Shown in pieces: positions 23,201 through 36,195 of a stretch of 64,000 nucleotides of DNA. The notes beneath the pieces are model-generated. The model worked only from the letters and a program-made list of their open reading frames with translations. It was not told the origin of the DNA and made no database searches. The position numbers were made by a program, and so were the translations under genes. The stretch comes from Syngnathus acus. Taxonomy: Eukaryota > Chordata > Actinopteri > Syngnathiformes > Syngnathidae. Position 1 is the stretch's first letter. Each line of letters opens with the position of its first letter. The stretch spans positions 8,699,842 to 8,763,841 of the forward strand of contig NC_051090.1 in assembly GCF_901709675.1 (NCBI RefSeq). Direction: 5' to 3'.

Positions 23201-24020
23201 AATGAATTGCTTCACTCCTCCAACTGTCTTTCTTCTACAGACGTTGATTCATTGCTGTGACTACATCCACTGATAATCTAACAAGAGTTTATTTTATTTA
23301 AATCTATATTGTTGATGTTTTGTTTTAGTAACCTCAATCACATTTTGTAAAATACACACCCACATTGTATGTTTCAGAGAAGCTGATGGAAAAGTAAACA
23401 CACTTTTGTAAATAATATTTGTAAGTACGAAAAATCCTCGTTTAAATTGAGTAAGAAATTGCACAAACTAAAATGGAACATTATGTACACCACAATTCAT
23501 TAACATTTATTTTTGGGCTTCAAATGTTTTTTATATTTCACATTTATTTCATCTCTGTTCATTAGCTACTTTTAAATTATCTCCTAAATGCACCACAAAC
23601 ATCCTACTCCATCCAGTGGGAAGGCAAACTGATTGAATGGTGAACATTAAATAAATGAAATAGTTAACTAACAAAGCATTGTGCCTATTTAGAATAACAC
23701 TCAGTCATTCCCTCATTATAAAGACCACTCCATAATGATCCCATTTTGGGGACTCATTCACTGAAATAATCTGCGCCGAGAGCAAATAGCCTGCACCCGG
23801 TGATTGACTTTGCCAGACATTTTCTCATTTAACTTGCAGTGTATAACGGCAATTACAGTAGGTTGACTTTAAGAAGAGAGGATAAGGACAGCGAATGCGA
23901 GAGCCAGAGAAAGAATGTTCTACCATAAAAATCACAGTCTGCACAGTTCATATATCCATAATAATCTATCTCTCGCTCTCCCCCTCTCTCTCTCTCATTT
24001 TATATATGTAGTATACTATC
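19561..24020. other. Non-coding stretch with simple repeats
   Basis: It contains an AT-rich section with a repeated TTTTTTTATAGACACATTTA (about 19998 and 20112), an ATT run at 20227-20274, CA runs at about 20490-20536 and 20910-20928, and a CT-rich tract near 23968-23998. No exon was recognised. The open frames are short and carry no motif. Confidence 0.5.
20227..20274. repeat. (ATT)n microsatellite
   Basis: About 16 copies of ATT with one AGT interruption near the start. Confidence 0.95.
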
Positions 24021-24246
24021 CTGTATATCATAGGTGTCAAACTCAAGGCCTGGGGGCTAGATACGGCCCGCCGCATCCTTTTATGTGGCCCGCGAAGACA
24101 AATTGTACATCGACTTCATGTGTCGATAATAAATTAAGAATTTAGTTCAGTTTTAAAAAAAAGAGTTATTGCTATCAATTTTTATCTCCATTCATTTTTT
24201 AAAACATTTTAACCGTAAAAAATAGTTTGACACCCCTGCTGTATAT
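24021..24246 (+). mobile_element. Short hAT MITE with exact 8-bp target duplication
   Basis: The element (24029-24238, 210 bp) begins CATAGGTGTCAAACTC and ends GTTTGACACCCCTG. It is bracketed by perfect CTGTATAT octamers (24021-24028 and 24239-24246), the 8-bp duplication expected of hAT transposition. Its left 80 bases match the copies at 3534 and 17694 (CGGCCCGCCGCATC-TTTTATGTGGCCCGCGAAGACAAATTGTA). The right interior differs, so it is an internally shortened or recombined member. Confidence 0.93.
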
Positions 24247-27200
24247 CATAGATGGATGGACAGATAACTTTACATGTTTTCTATTATATTTTTCTCATAG
24301 AAACATTTCTGCAAAACGTATCTGTTAGTTTTAGTTCTGTCCACAAACACCACATTTCAGAGCTGTTCTATGAGTCTAACCCATGAGTGACACTCTTCTG
24401 CAGGATTTTATGAGCTTTTGCATGAAGATTAAAACCATTTACTTGGCACGCCACAGAATATCATAAAGGCACCCATGCTCAGGCCATTTGCATCTTTTGC
24501 CTTCCCCGAGAAACAAAGGCCTGGATGGCGATGCGTGGTGGAGGCGGCTTGGACCCCATCTGATCCTGACATACGTTGCGCAATGTTGCCTGTCTCATTA
24601 GGATTCACATTTCAATCACGCTTGACTAGCTGTAAAATACGTGTCAGTTCACATGCGGATGCACAACATGCACATATGGATCCACTTTTACATGGTAATG
24701 AGGTCATTTTATAATAAACCTGTGTAAAAAGTCACAGCGAGGGGTCATGTGGGAAGTTGGGAAGAGTTACTCATTTGCACACCATTAGTTGTAGAACTTG
24801 CTGATTTAAAACTGAATAAAACACAGTTTGAACTTCACAACCTTATGGTATCCATGCACGCTATATCACAAAGTTAGAGATGGAGACATATGAGAGGCAA
24901 CATTCCTCCTGCATGCATGCGCATATGCTTGCACATGTGGAATGCACATCCACACGGACCACTGGCATGCATGCATGCACACGTTTTCTGATGGCTCAAT
25001 ACTCAACCAGACGATTAAACTATACAGACTAATAATTGTTCACTGTTGGATTTGTTTAACAAAGATTACAGTTGTTGTATTAGTTTTAATCTTGTTTAAT
25101 AATATTATTTTAATTGTTGTAAAAACATGAAAAAAAACCTAAAACTTAATTAGATACTATTGCATTATATAATATATCTAATAATAACCCATTTAAAACT
25201 AGGCTCAGGGTCAAACCAGGGTTTTAAACTAGAGTTTAATTTATAATGCACAGTATCAGTCAGTATAGGTTTTGAGTTAAATCAAGTTTTAATTAATCTG
25301 AAAAACCACCTCATGACATCAGTCAAGAGATAGTGAGCTACATTCTCATTAAACATTATTCCACTCATATCCAAGCATGAAATGGGGGTTCCGAATTTTG
25401 AGGCGGTCCTGTCCTATTAAACATATAAAAGAAAAATGATTGCCCTCATGTTCATGTTTTCCATGATCAAGGGACATCCTATTCATGAAAATGAACAAGT
25501 TCATTCAGAAAGCATAGAGAAAAAAAATACTATATTTCACTGTCGAAAAGCTTCCTGCACCTCAGATGAACATCATCCCTCGTTTGGTTATAACACTAAT
25601 CAACCCCTCACCATCAAACCGGAAACTGTCTCAAAATCCAAACCGCAGTGATTCCAGCAGCCTGTCCGCCTCACTCACATCTTTATCTTTTCTTCTGTCT
25701 TCTGCAGAGAGCACGTACGGGAGAAGGGGCTGCCTGTGGCGTGTATAAGAAGGAAACGTCCAACTTAATATCCTGTCTGGGGTGTCTACGCTCTCCATCG
25801 ACCTCTATCAGTAGATCAGGTGGAGGGACGACAGAGCTTCAATCATATCTGATTCTCTTTCTCTTTGCTCTCTTTTTGCATGGAACATGTCAAATAGCAT
25901 GTAGTAGAAAAAAGCACATTTGGTATCATTTAGATTTGGAAACAATGCAGAGAAGATATTTGTGAAAGGGCAGTGATGAAAAATGGTACTGCACCACGCT
26001 GACTGTCGGATATTTTTTTAAATATTTCTATATTTACCTCAACAAAATAAAATATATATTTCTGGAGATACATGTATTTAGCATGACAGACACATGAGTG
26101 TTCTCCACTGAATTATTTTAAAATTCATTCCTTGTGTAGGCACACATGGAAACTACTAAAGCAATATTGACACAAAATGCCCCAAACCAACACACACTTT
26201 TGTAAACAAATCTTCAGCCAATAACTTGCTTATTTAGTCTAGTGCAGACAGCATTTTTTGACAGTTTAATTGAATACATTTTAAATTGGCCGTCTTTCCT
26301 ATTCCTTTCGGTGACCAAGAAAGAGAAGAAACAAAGCTGTGAAAAAAATTGACAAAACCAGAAGAGAAAAAAAAAGGCAAAATGATGGGTCCATAACTGC
26401 CAAAATCCTATTCATGTCCATCTCCACCCCGCCTCATGTAACCTTCTCATTTTGTAAACTTTGGGAATGTTTATAAAACGTACTAGCTAAATTCTACGTC
26501 TCTCTGAATTACGCAACCCCCGTCCCCCTTCCCTCCTCCTAACACTGTCAATTTAACACCAAATTCATACTGACAATGCCAGAATGAGGTCTATTCAAGG
26601 GTGTGACAAAGTGGCCATCATACAAAGGCATATTTCAGGGTTTGCGACGTTTTTGGAGTATATTATTACCATAAAATGAATGTTCCAAGACAGAAGCGTG
26701 GGTGTGAAACTGTCTTCTTGACATATTGTTTGACAACAAATGGAAAATAATGTCATTTTGCAAGCAAGGATAGTCAAAAATAACTAAATGTAATAATATA
26801 GATTGATGATTCTTGGAGGAGAAAATTAGGAACTAGTTTAATTTTACAACCTTTCAATCAATGCTGGCATTTACTTGTGTGAAAGAAAATGAATTTGACT
26901 TCAACATTTGAAATTATAGCCATATCGGTTATTAAATGCAGATTTCCCAATGGAAAAAAATAATTGACATGACATACAATTAGAGATGTAATTCATCGAC
27001 CATTATAAGCTCTATGGGAATCTGTGCAGATGGAATAAGCCAAAGTCAAAATCTAGTTAACAATATAATTAGGGCAATGAGAGAAGGATGTATGTATCAC
27101 CGTAGCAAAGCGGTTACATGAAACCTAGTTAGGCTAAAGCACAGGCTCTAATCAAATTATAATATTGTTCGTGTTGTTTACTTTTTTTTTTTTTTACTTT

Positions 27201-30200
27201 TCCATACACTGTCAGAGGAGCATTTGCAAGTTTGCACCTTTTATTGCTCAAGGTTTCGGGGTGTCACTATAGGTCAGATTATTATTTTTGTGGATGAGTC
27301 TTTCTATTTTGTTTTTTCTATTCTTTTTATTTTAAGCATGCTGGGCTAGTCTAGGTATGAGTGGTGGGGAAAGTTACGGGTGGGGGCTAAGGTTTGTGTT
27401 TGGGGCCTCTCATACAAAAACCAAAACAAAAAGACAGCCTTGGTCATCAGCATGGGGTGCAAAGTGCAGCTGCCCTGCTAATGAGATTTTAAAACAGGTC
27501 ATAATGTCCCTTTAAATTGCCCTTACATGGAGAATTATATGCTTCATGCGTTGATTTATTTAAATGTGGAGGGAGATTCGGTGAATGTACTGCGTTTGTG
27601 TGTGCGTGTGTGTATGTGTGTGTGTGTGTTTGACATCAATAGCCCGCAGCAAGGAAAAAAGTGTTCTCATTTGTCAACTCTCATGTACAATAAATCAATA
27701 AAATCGTAATGATAATAATAATCATCATCAACCTGTTAATAAAAGGACATTACTAATCCATGTTGCGTATTTAAATTTCCCTGATTTATGAATCAGAAAT
27801 TAACAAACAAATGTTATTAAAAATTTTAAAAACATTTTTTATTAAATATAAAACATTTTTAATGAAAAAACATGTTTTCTATCAATTATCAACCCAATAT
27901 TTAAGTACAGTATTTATTTGAAGAATATGAAAATAAAGTAAAGAACAAAAGAATATTAGGAAAGATTTTGGACTGACAATTGTCTATTTGTCATCAAATT
28001 CAAATGCACCAAAAATGTAAGAAAGTAAATGGGGCCTAATTGTTGTTGAAAAATTAATTTATGTCAAGGGGTATATTCATTCTAATGTGAGTCAGTTTGA
28101 GACATCGACTCGATTCCAAATGTTTCAAATCTGTCTTGGCATAGAAATTGAGGTGTTAACTGTTAAGGAGCTTCTGTCAATTTTCTTTGCATCAGTTGGC
28201 AGCATTCTATTAGTTGTCAATTCTTCATTAAAATTGTCCACCCCAAACATCACACTTTTTTCATTTTGCATTCATAGCTGGAGCTGCAGCAGTACTGTAT
28301 TATTTTTATTTGCTCTGAAGTCCATTTTGCAAGGAAACAACTCTGACTGAATTACTACTCCGCTCTTACTGCCGAGTAAGTGCAATCCATTACTGGCTTC
28401 ATTAATTCAAAAGCAATGCACCAAAATTAACATTGCTCTCAAGACTGCTTGATTTACCAAACTCCATGTGGTCATCAAAATTCATGAAATTAGTCAAAAT
28501 TATAATACTACTCGAACAATTAGAAATTAAACATTGCTTAATAACAATAAGATTCCAGGCATAGTGTACCATGAGAACACAGCCAAACACACAAATGAGT
28601 TCCTTTTCTATTGATCCTCACATCACAAAAAGACAAAAATAGGTCATGTTTTGATATAACCACTGCGTACTTACAAATCAAACGCAAATACACAGAAAAA
28701 TTCGGAGGGTGTTACTCGGTCTCACGTCGTTTCACGTCGGATGAATATCTCAATGTACAAGGCAAGAACGACGTTTTCATTCGTGTGTGCGTGTGTGTGT
28801 GTGTGTGTGTGGGTGGGTGTGTGTGCATGTGTGTTTTCGGGAGAGGGGACTGAGGCAGAGGGTTACAGGCCTGCATGAAGCCATCCTTTGTACGTATGAT
28901 GCATGCTCTTTGTGCGAGGAAATTGAGCATCAGCATGAGAAAAGATAGCGAGGCCAGCATCGCTGATCATTGACACATTGTTTAAAAGGCCCATAGATGG
29001 AAAATGACAGCCAGCCTTTCACTTGAGTCAAATCACATACAAACACACCCACACGCAAGCCGTGTGGTAGCATTCATGGCTTTCAGCGTGCTAAATGGCA
29101 TCACTTTGTCGTTAAATAAAAAATAAAAAAGTAGTGCCATAACATTTGTTCCATGTCAGTTTTTTCAGAGAAGTAAATGTACTCAAAATGTTCATTGCTG
29201 GTCTCTTTGATCTCTCCAGTCTTTTTATAACGTGTGTGTCTGTTTGCAAACAGTACGTGCTAGTGTGCTTCCTCTGTGTGCATGTGTGTGTGTGTGCATG
29301 TGTGTGTGTGTGCCAGCATCTGTAGCCGTCTAATTAGAGACTGCGTCTGGGCCAACCTCTTGTTTTTAAGATCCCTCTTTCAAAGCCAGAGATGGAAAAG
29401 TCTTATTTTTGGGCCAGGAATTTGTCGGTTTATCCGCAAAGCACCCATAACTGAAGAACAAGATTGCGACACGAGTGACGTGACGTGTTAGCTTGACTTT
29501 TGTCGTCACAAGGTGAGGTTTTGGCGATGGCCTTCCATCTTTATTGTGCTGAATGGTGACACTTTGTGCAAAGCTGTTTTTTTTTTTTGGGGTGGGGGGT
29601 ACCAATAAAAAACAGGGCTGCCTCCGAGTGGAAGATAGACACCCATTGACGTCTGATTGAGGACTCTCAGGAGTGAGGATTCTAAATGATCATATAATTG
29701 AAATCAATTCAACTCATATTATTGTCAATGTAGCACACACAACATTTTCATCTCACATCTTACCCACTTGCACCAGTCATAGTACGACACCCCAACATCG
29801 ATGCTCCTGCAAATGTTGTACTACCTGTGTGGAAACAATGAAATTAATTTATGCATTTTAATTGAGCATTTTATGGGTGGTAGAATGCTGGATCTACGGT
29901 TTAACATGTAAGGCCTATGCATGCCTTTCCTCTTTCTTTCAAGAGGCCAAGCGTGGACGGACAACAGAACAGTTTAGGGCGTTTCCACTGCTGTCACTGC
30001 GTTGAATAAGAAGATGCTGCTCTCTACTGGCATGTATTATGATAGCAACTAAACAGATAGGGTCTCCGAGTCTGGGGGTAATTATGTATATAAAAAAAAA
30101 AACTAAAAGAAATAAATAGGTGGTGAAAGTATACATTGTAATAAATAAACAAATAATGTTTAAAAATGATTTATATTCTTTATTTTAATATTATTTATTT

Positions 30201-33099
30201 ATTATTATTCCGTTATTCTAATTGAAATATTTAAAATACAAAGTTGTATTGTAACATTATTATTTATTATTTTATTTATTTAACCATGAGCTGTCATCTT
30301 ACTGAGGTAGAGGCCTTTGTGTGTCCCATTGATTCGAGGAGCTACGTCACCCATGAGAGGCTCTGCAAACCAATGTATACATTTTTAACCTCATCTACAA
30401 ATAACCAGGCCCATCTATACTTGTTAAAAAAAAGCCAAATGTGGCCCTTAGGCACGAATGCCGTGCTTGTGTGTTTTTGCTGCAGTACACAGTCATGTGT
30501 TTAAAAATCACTTCAGACCGTTCTATATGGATCTTGCACTCTTTTCTCTGATTTCTTCCCACATTCCAAACAAACATGCATGCAAGTTTAACTGAAGACT
30601 AAACTGTTCATAATGTGTGGATGTCAGTGCGAATGTTTTGTTTGTCTATATGTATGCAACTAATTGCGGGTGTACCCTACCTTAAACACAGACTCAGCTG
30701 GAACACTTTTTATGAAAATAGATAGATGGATGGTGGCTGCTTCTTCCATCTCATCCAACCACAGAGCCATTGTCTGCAAGAGGCGGGGTGGTGGGAGGGG
30801 GTTTAGACAGATGAGAACCAGCCAGGGCACGCCACGCTACTTCACTTTCCTTCTCCTTCAGTCTGACAGGACCTGAATTACAATAAATGATAGCCCTCCT
30901 TGGTCACAAAGCGTTTTGACCTACCACCGTCACATTCTGTACTCTCACCCACTGCAACCCCTCTTTAATGGGTCCCACATGGGCGGCCAAGCTCCCTATG
31001 GACCCCGCTGGCAGTGAAGGCCGCTCTCACTATAGTGAAAGGCCTGCAGAAATACATTTTTGTGCAAATCTATGGATGTGTCATCAATAGAAGTCACTCA
31101 TCACTGTCTCGGGATTATTATTAATATACTGGACGACAGTGGAAAAGGGTCATGTGTACTTCTAAGTAAATGTAGAGTAAATATAAAGCTTGAGGGGAAT
31201 TGGAAGTCATAATACACAAGCCGGGGGTGTGGCAACTGCCATCAGTGTGTTTTTATGAGCCCCTTGATATTTTTCAGATGACACCTTCATACATTTTTCA
31301 CCTTCTGACCTGTTTTATTGCTGCAAATCTACATTTAATCACAGTGCCAATAAAATATTTTTTTCCTTAAAGGAAGGACGAGATTGGACATTTGAGGAGA
31401 GTCGCTGACCTTCCCGCAACCTGCAGTGCAGGGTCAGTTGTGTCACCTTCTCATTCGTCATAATATTTGTGTGTGTGCACTTGAGTCTTCTACTAGAAAT
31501 GCCACACACGCGTTTTTAGTGCACGTGTTTAGAATTTGTCCCAATTAAAAAATTTGTGATTACATGTAGTTTCTGTAATCTTCATTGTGCCCAGCTTAGT
31601 AAAGTTGGCAAAAAGCACGGATAGAGTATGTGTGAGTTAAGAGGTATGACAATGTCTGTAAAATGAAATAGTGATGAAAAAATGTGGTGACTTATGTGGT
31701 GACTGAATTGCTTATCTGATCCGATCTGTGTTTTCAGGTCAATTTGTTGCCATGGTGACAGTGAATGGTCAGTGAGAGCACATTACCTCCTCTTGAATGC
31801 TCACCATTGCTCAGTTTGCGCAACGAAGGCAGTCTGACAGAATCATTCAGTGACATTACGGCTGGCTGGATGCTGTCCATCTTTTATTCAAGCTGTCAAA
31901 ATGTCAGTTATTGACATTTGCATCATCCAGTCACATCAATGGCAACTCTAGGAACAAAAATCTATCACATTACTCAATGCCAATACACACAATGGCAATA
32001 CAGGTTGATTTATCGGTTGACTAAACAATTGAGAATTTGAGCTATGGCAAAAAAATAACTTAAAACAGTCTCACACGTTCTCTGGGTCGAGGCTCCTCAT
32101 GACAGACGGTGTTGTAAAATCATTAGCATCCTGCCATAACATTTCTGATAATCTGTGCACAAAATGTGGAAACAAACATTTGTTGCTTAAAAGGAAAAAA
32201 CACAACTTTGACTGTCATAAAAGTGATTCCAAAATATTATTTGAAACACCACATAGCTCCTACATACCGCTTACATTACTGTTTATTTTGAAAACATGAC
32301 CAAACCTGTCACTCTTAACAATTGTTGGTGCATAAATTGTTCTTCAATTCAATTCTTGGATAAGCCATGTGCTGTTGGAAACATGCCTAAAAGGGGACTG
32401 TTGGAAACAATGACTTATGCGCTCATTTAGACTTGAAAAAGGTGACGAGTTCCTGACCTACAGGTGCCCTTGCCAACAAGCCTTAGTAAATAAATAAATA
32501 AATGCTCAAATAAATGCTTAAATAAATAAATGCTTAAATAACTAAATAAATGCTTTAAAAAAGTTTAAACAAATAAATAAATGCTAAATGCTTAAATGCT
32601 TAAATAAAAAAAAATATAAATAAATAACCCAGGCCATCTCCTGCATTTTTCGTGCCTCATCATAGCAGACGTCTGGGCAAAAAGTGATAAATCATTTGTG
32701 AGTATAATTTTGTACTGGTTCTCTGGCATGTTATCTTGTGATTCTTCTTATAGATCTTCAAACTAGTTTGGATACAGAATGTGGTGCACTGAAAATAAGC
32801 CTTTGAATGAACAAATATGGTTATATAATTCCAACTACACACACTGTGTATCATTGTTGAATATTGTGAGTGCTTTATGCTGCTAGCAGTAAATGCACAT
32901 TACTAAACTTGTGTACCCACAGTGTGGCAATTTTATGTCTGCCGTTAGATGGCAGTATTGTGTCATTAAAGGCTCTCAGATTTAAATACCGTTTTCATAA
33001 CTCAACTCAACTCAACTTTTTAATAAAAGGTTTTTATGGAACACTTAAAAAAACAACCACAGATGTAACAAACTGCAAATCAAACATAAACCATAATGA

Positions 33100-33100
<1 letters not shown>
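24247..33100. other. Non-coding stretch, no gene seen
   Basis: Mostly unique sequence. Simple repeats include GCATGCATGC runs near 24910-24980 and GT-rich tracts at 27595-27630, 28782-28842 and 29270-29313. A T-rich tract lies near 27181-27196 and an AAATAAATGCTT-type minisatellite at 32485-32615. The open frames of 60-107 codons (for example 25648-25965 and 28087-28350) have no recognisable domain and are treated as chance. Confidence 0.5.
32485..32615. repeat. AT-rich minisatellite (AAATAAATGCTT-type)
   Basis: Irregular copies of AAATAAATGCTTAAATAAATA follow one another, with variable spacer length. It is probably an expanded A-rich region rather than a functional element. Confidence 0.85.
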
Positions 33101-33150
<50 letters not shown>

Positions 33151-33181
33151 TAACAATAACAATAATAATAATAATAATAAT
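33101..33181. repeat. (AAT)n microsatellite
   Basis: About 27 trinucleotides, with three AAC variants in the middle. The frame ending at 33193 owes its poly-Asn tail to this run. Confidence 0.97.
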
Positions 33182-34639
33182 TCGGATGTGTGAGGGGCAC
33201 CTAGTCGAAGGGAGATAAGTAATAGTAAGTCAAATTCAACAATTTTAGCAACAATTCAAATTTAGTGCATCAATACAGACTGGTCAAGCCTCACTGGAGT
33301 TGATTTTGACTTTGGAATTGTCTAAAAATCCCCTCACCCCCACCCACCTATTCCGCTAAAGCTACTACCATAGCAAACCTTCCACACCCCGGTCAACCAG
33401 GTCCGAAAATGGCCATGTAGTCTGAACATTTAAATTTTCATTTGTTTTTTTATGTCTGTTGCTCAGTTTTTTTCATATTGAGAGAGTGAAATAGCTATTA
33501 CGGGTAGTACTGCCACGCATACGCCAGTATCAGCCAGAATGGCCGTGAAACTTTCTGAGGCCATACACACTGCTGAGCCATGTTATGGGTATAGTTTTGA
33601 AGAAATGTATCTGTGATGGATATTTTTCATTTTATTTGAGTCTCAATTTAGTCCTTGATAGGCTAATGATTTGTTTTTCCATTCATTACTCGTATTATTT
33701 TTTTTCCCCACAACTAATTTCTTGGCCTATCCTATAACTATTTTTAACATGGATAAGTGTTTGCTTATTTATTTATTTATTTAATTATTTATTTATTTAT
33801 TTACTTGGCTTTAGTATATATAACAGATGAACACATGGGGGTACAACAGAGCTTGCAAACAGCTTTCTTCTATTTTCTATTTAGCTCAATCCATCCAGGG
33901 TCACATATTTGTCTTTTCACTGATTTAGGATGAAAGACAGACAACACCCTTGAGTGGTTGCCAGTCAATCTCTGGGTAATTATGAATGGTGCATGGAGTG
34001 GAAATCAAGCAGATAAATCAGCAATGCGAGCGCCATTAACCATAAGAGGCAAACATCCCTAAAGGAAAATAATTAAATCCAATATAGTTTTCATCTTTGC
34101 TATAATGAGACACAAGCTATGCAGGGTGCACATCAAGTTGAACAAAAACAGTCACTTGTGGCAACAGTGCTGATCCATCAAGGATAGCTGCTGCACCTTT
34201 TACCCTGAAAATTCTGCCAACTCAGGAGGGCAATTAACACCTCTGTAGCCTGGGTCAGAAACAAGCTGAAGATGTCTCCCCTGTGGAAACTGTGGTTGAC
34301 CACAGAGCTCTTTGCTGATGCTCTGCTTTACATGTTAGAGCCGAACTTGCGTGCGTGCATGTGTGTGTGTGAGTGAGGCAGAGAGGGAGCGAGAGAGAAG
34401 GGAGGGAGACGGTGTGAACGGTGTGAGAGCAAAAAGAGTGCGTGTGTCGGTATATCTCTGGTGCTTTGCGTCTGGTGGTGTGTGTACCGGGCGCTGACAG
34501 GCGATGAGAGATGTGCAGGTAAGGTGCACTGCAGGATAATTATGCATAACCTCTGGAGAGTTCACACTTGGGTATTGAGGGTAGTTTTTGTTTATGTTAG
34601 ACATTCACCCCCCCCCCACCACCACCACCATCATTCACA
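33182..34639. other. Non-coding stretch
   Basis: It contains a TTTA run (about 33763-33802) and a C-rich/CCA run (34608-34631). Near 33880-34050 a decayed sequence (AATCCATCCAGGGTCACA, ACACCCTTGAGTGGTTGCCAGTCAATCTCTGGG) may be a fourth, very old copy of the SINE found at 18631. No exon was recognised. Confidence 0.4.
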
Positions 34640-34860
34640 TGAATGAAATATCAAATGTACCTCTGTGGCTCGTGCAAGGCTGAAAAGAGCATTCATCTGC
34701 ATATTAGGCAAGAGGGAAATGTGGTCACGTCTTTGCACTCCAGACACACACGTTTCCGAAATTAATATGCGGCCGATAGACTGGGAGAAGAGGTTTCATG
34801 AATATTCATCAGACTTAATGTGGATGTCTACAGATGAAATCACCGTCTATTAGAATAAAA
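34640..34860. promoter_or_regulatory. Candidate conserved non-coding element
   Basis: This is a unique stretch of mixed composition with octamer- and homeodomain-like motifs (TGCATATTAG, GAAATTAATATGCGG, TTCATGAATATTCATC). It lacks repeats and is not a convincing reading frame. That texture is typical of conserved enhancers near developmental regulators such as nr5a2. The call is inference only. Confidence 0.22.
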
Positions 34861-36120
34861 CATAAAACAGTGGTAATGTGCTTAATTGGCCGGGGTCCCA
34901 TGACTGTATAAGGTTCTCATTTTATAAATGCTCTACATGTCAAAGTCCAATCCACCAGCCGAACCACTTGCATATCAAAGTGTCTGACCTTTGATCAAGG
35001 AAATTTTCCCCACTCTACCAATTATCAAATGATGTACAACATGTCAGATTCACCTACAGAATAAAAAAAAATCCATCAGTGTAACATAGCTTCCTTTTCC
35101 CGGTGCAAACTGCACAAAGTGATTATAAAGGGAGTACACAATTTCAACAGTCAGATCATTTTGGAGGCCAGCGGGTTTCAGGTGTTGTTGCCCATGCTCA
35201 TAAATAAATGCGGGGGAGATTTTAAGGGGTGGTGGGGGTAGCAGACGTCTGCCGGTGGTTGCCATCCGTCACAGCTCCTTTGCAGACTTGTGCTGGAAGC
35301 CCAAGAAACCCGAGCCTCTATTAGACAAACACATGCCACTTCCAAAATAACAATGCGCTGTGACAGTGTGAGGACAGTGACTGGAGCTGTGTGCGCATAT
35401 GAAAGGCATGCTGACACTGATATGTGCTGTACAACATGTTACCAGAAGCTGTTGTGCAGATCAACATTGGCTCAAAACAAATGAGGTTCTGACATAATTA
35501 ATTCCGGCTAGAAGTTTGAAAAGCAATCGAGTATAAATATGGGGTTCAAATGTACTTGAGAAATGTTTTTGCCAATCAGCTCTCTCCATCCTCATTGTCT
35601 CAGTGGTCTTTGTATGTCATTCCTTGTTTCCTTTTACTCTGTCCCGGGGCATTGTCAGTGTGTTATCTCATGTTGTCTAAGTGGAAGTAAGGATGTCCCC
35701 TGTGTTATCCAGTACCTCACTTTGCGTTTTAGTTTTTATAGATTCCCCTTCACTTCTGCCCTGCCTTGCCTACTTCCCAGCACTTGGTTCTTCCTGGCTT
35801 TTGCCCCCACTCAACTACACTACAATAGGTTACTGTGGTGGAGTGACAAAAATGAGATGTTTAACTTCACAAACACAACTGATGTGGAGTATTCATATTG
35901 GATTATTGTTCTGATAAAATGTACTGGGCCTGACTTACCATCTTTTCAAATGTAATGTGGACATCAGCTGGAGGGGGAAGTGTTCTGTCATCTTAGAGCA
36001 GGTATCTTTCAGCAGGCAGGATCCTTTCGGGTTCCAGGCGGAGGAAGCAGCCTTGACCAAGCCCTCCTGCTTCATGCAGCTGTCCTGCAGGGGGTAGGCA
36101 GTAAATCTACACGAGCAGTT
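34861..36120. other. Non-coding stretch, no gene seen
   Basis: The 130-codon frame at 35563-35955 is rich in Leu, Ser, Phe and Cys with no domain signature and no splice context. It is treated as chance. The remainder is unique sequence. Confidence 0.45.
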
Positions 36121-36195
36121 TACACACACACACACACACACACACGCACGCACGCACGCACGCACGCACGCATGCATGCACACGAACACACACAA
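36121..36195. repeat. (CA)n/(GCAC)n microsatellite
   Basis: A CA run passes into GCAC and ATGC units. Frames across it give Thr-His or Cys-Val repeats and are artefacts. A second CA run lies at 36469-36494. Confidence 0.95.

Noticed and set aside
35563-35955. 130-codon plus-strand frame with hydrophobic runs
   Set aside because: Leu/Ser/Phe/Cys-rich chance frame with no membrane-protein signature or exon borders.
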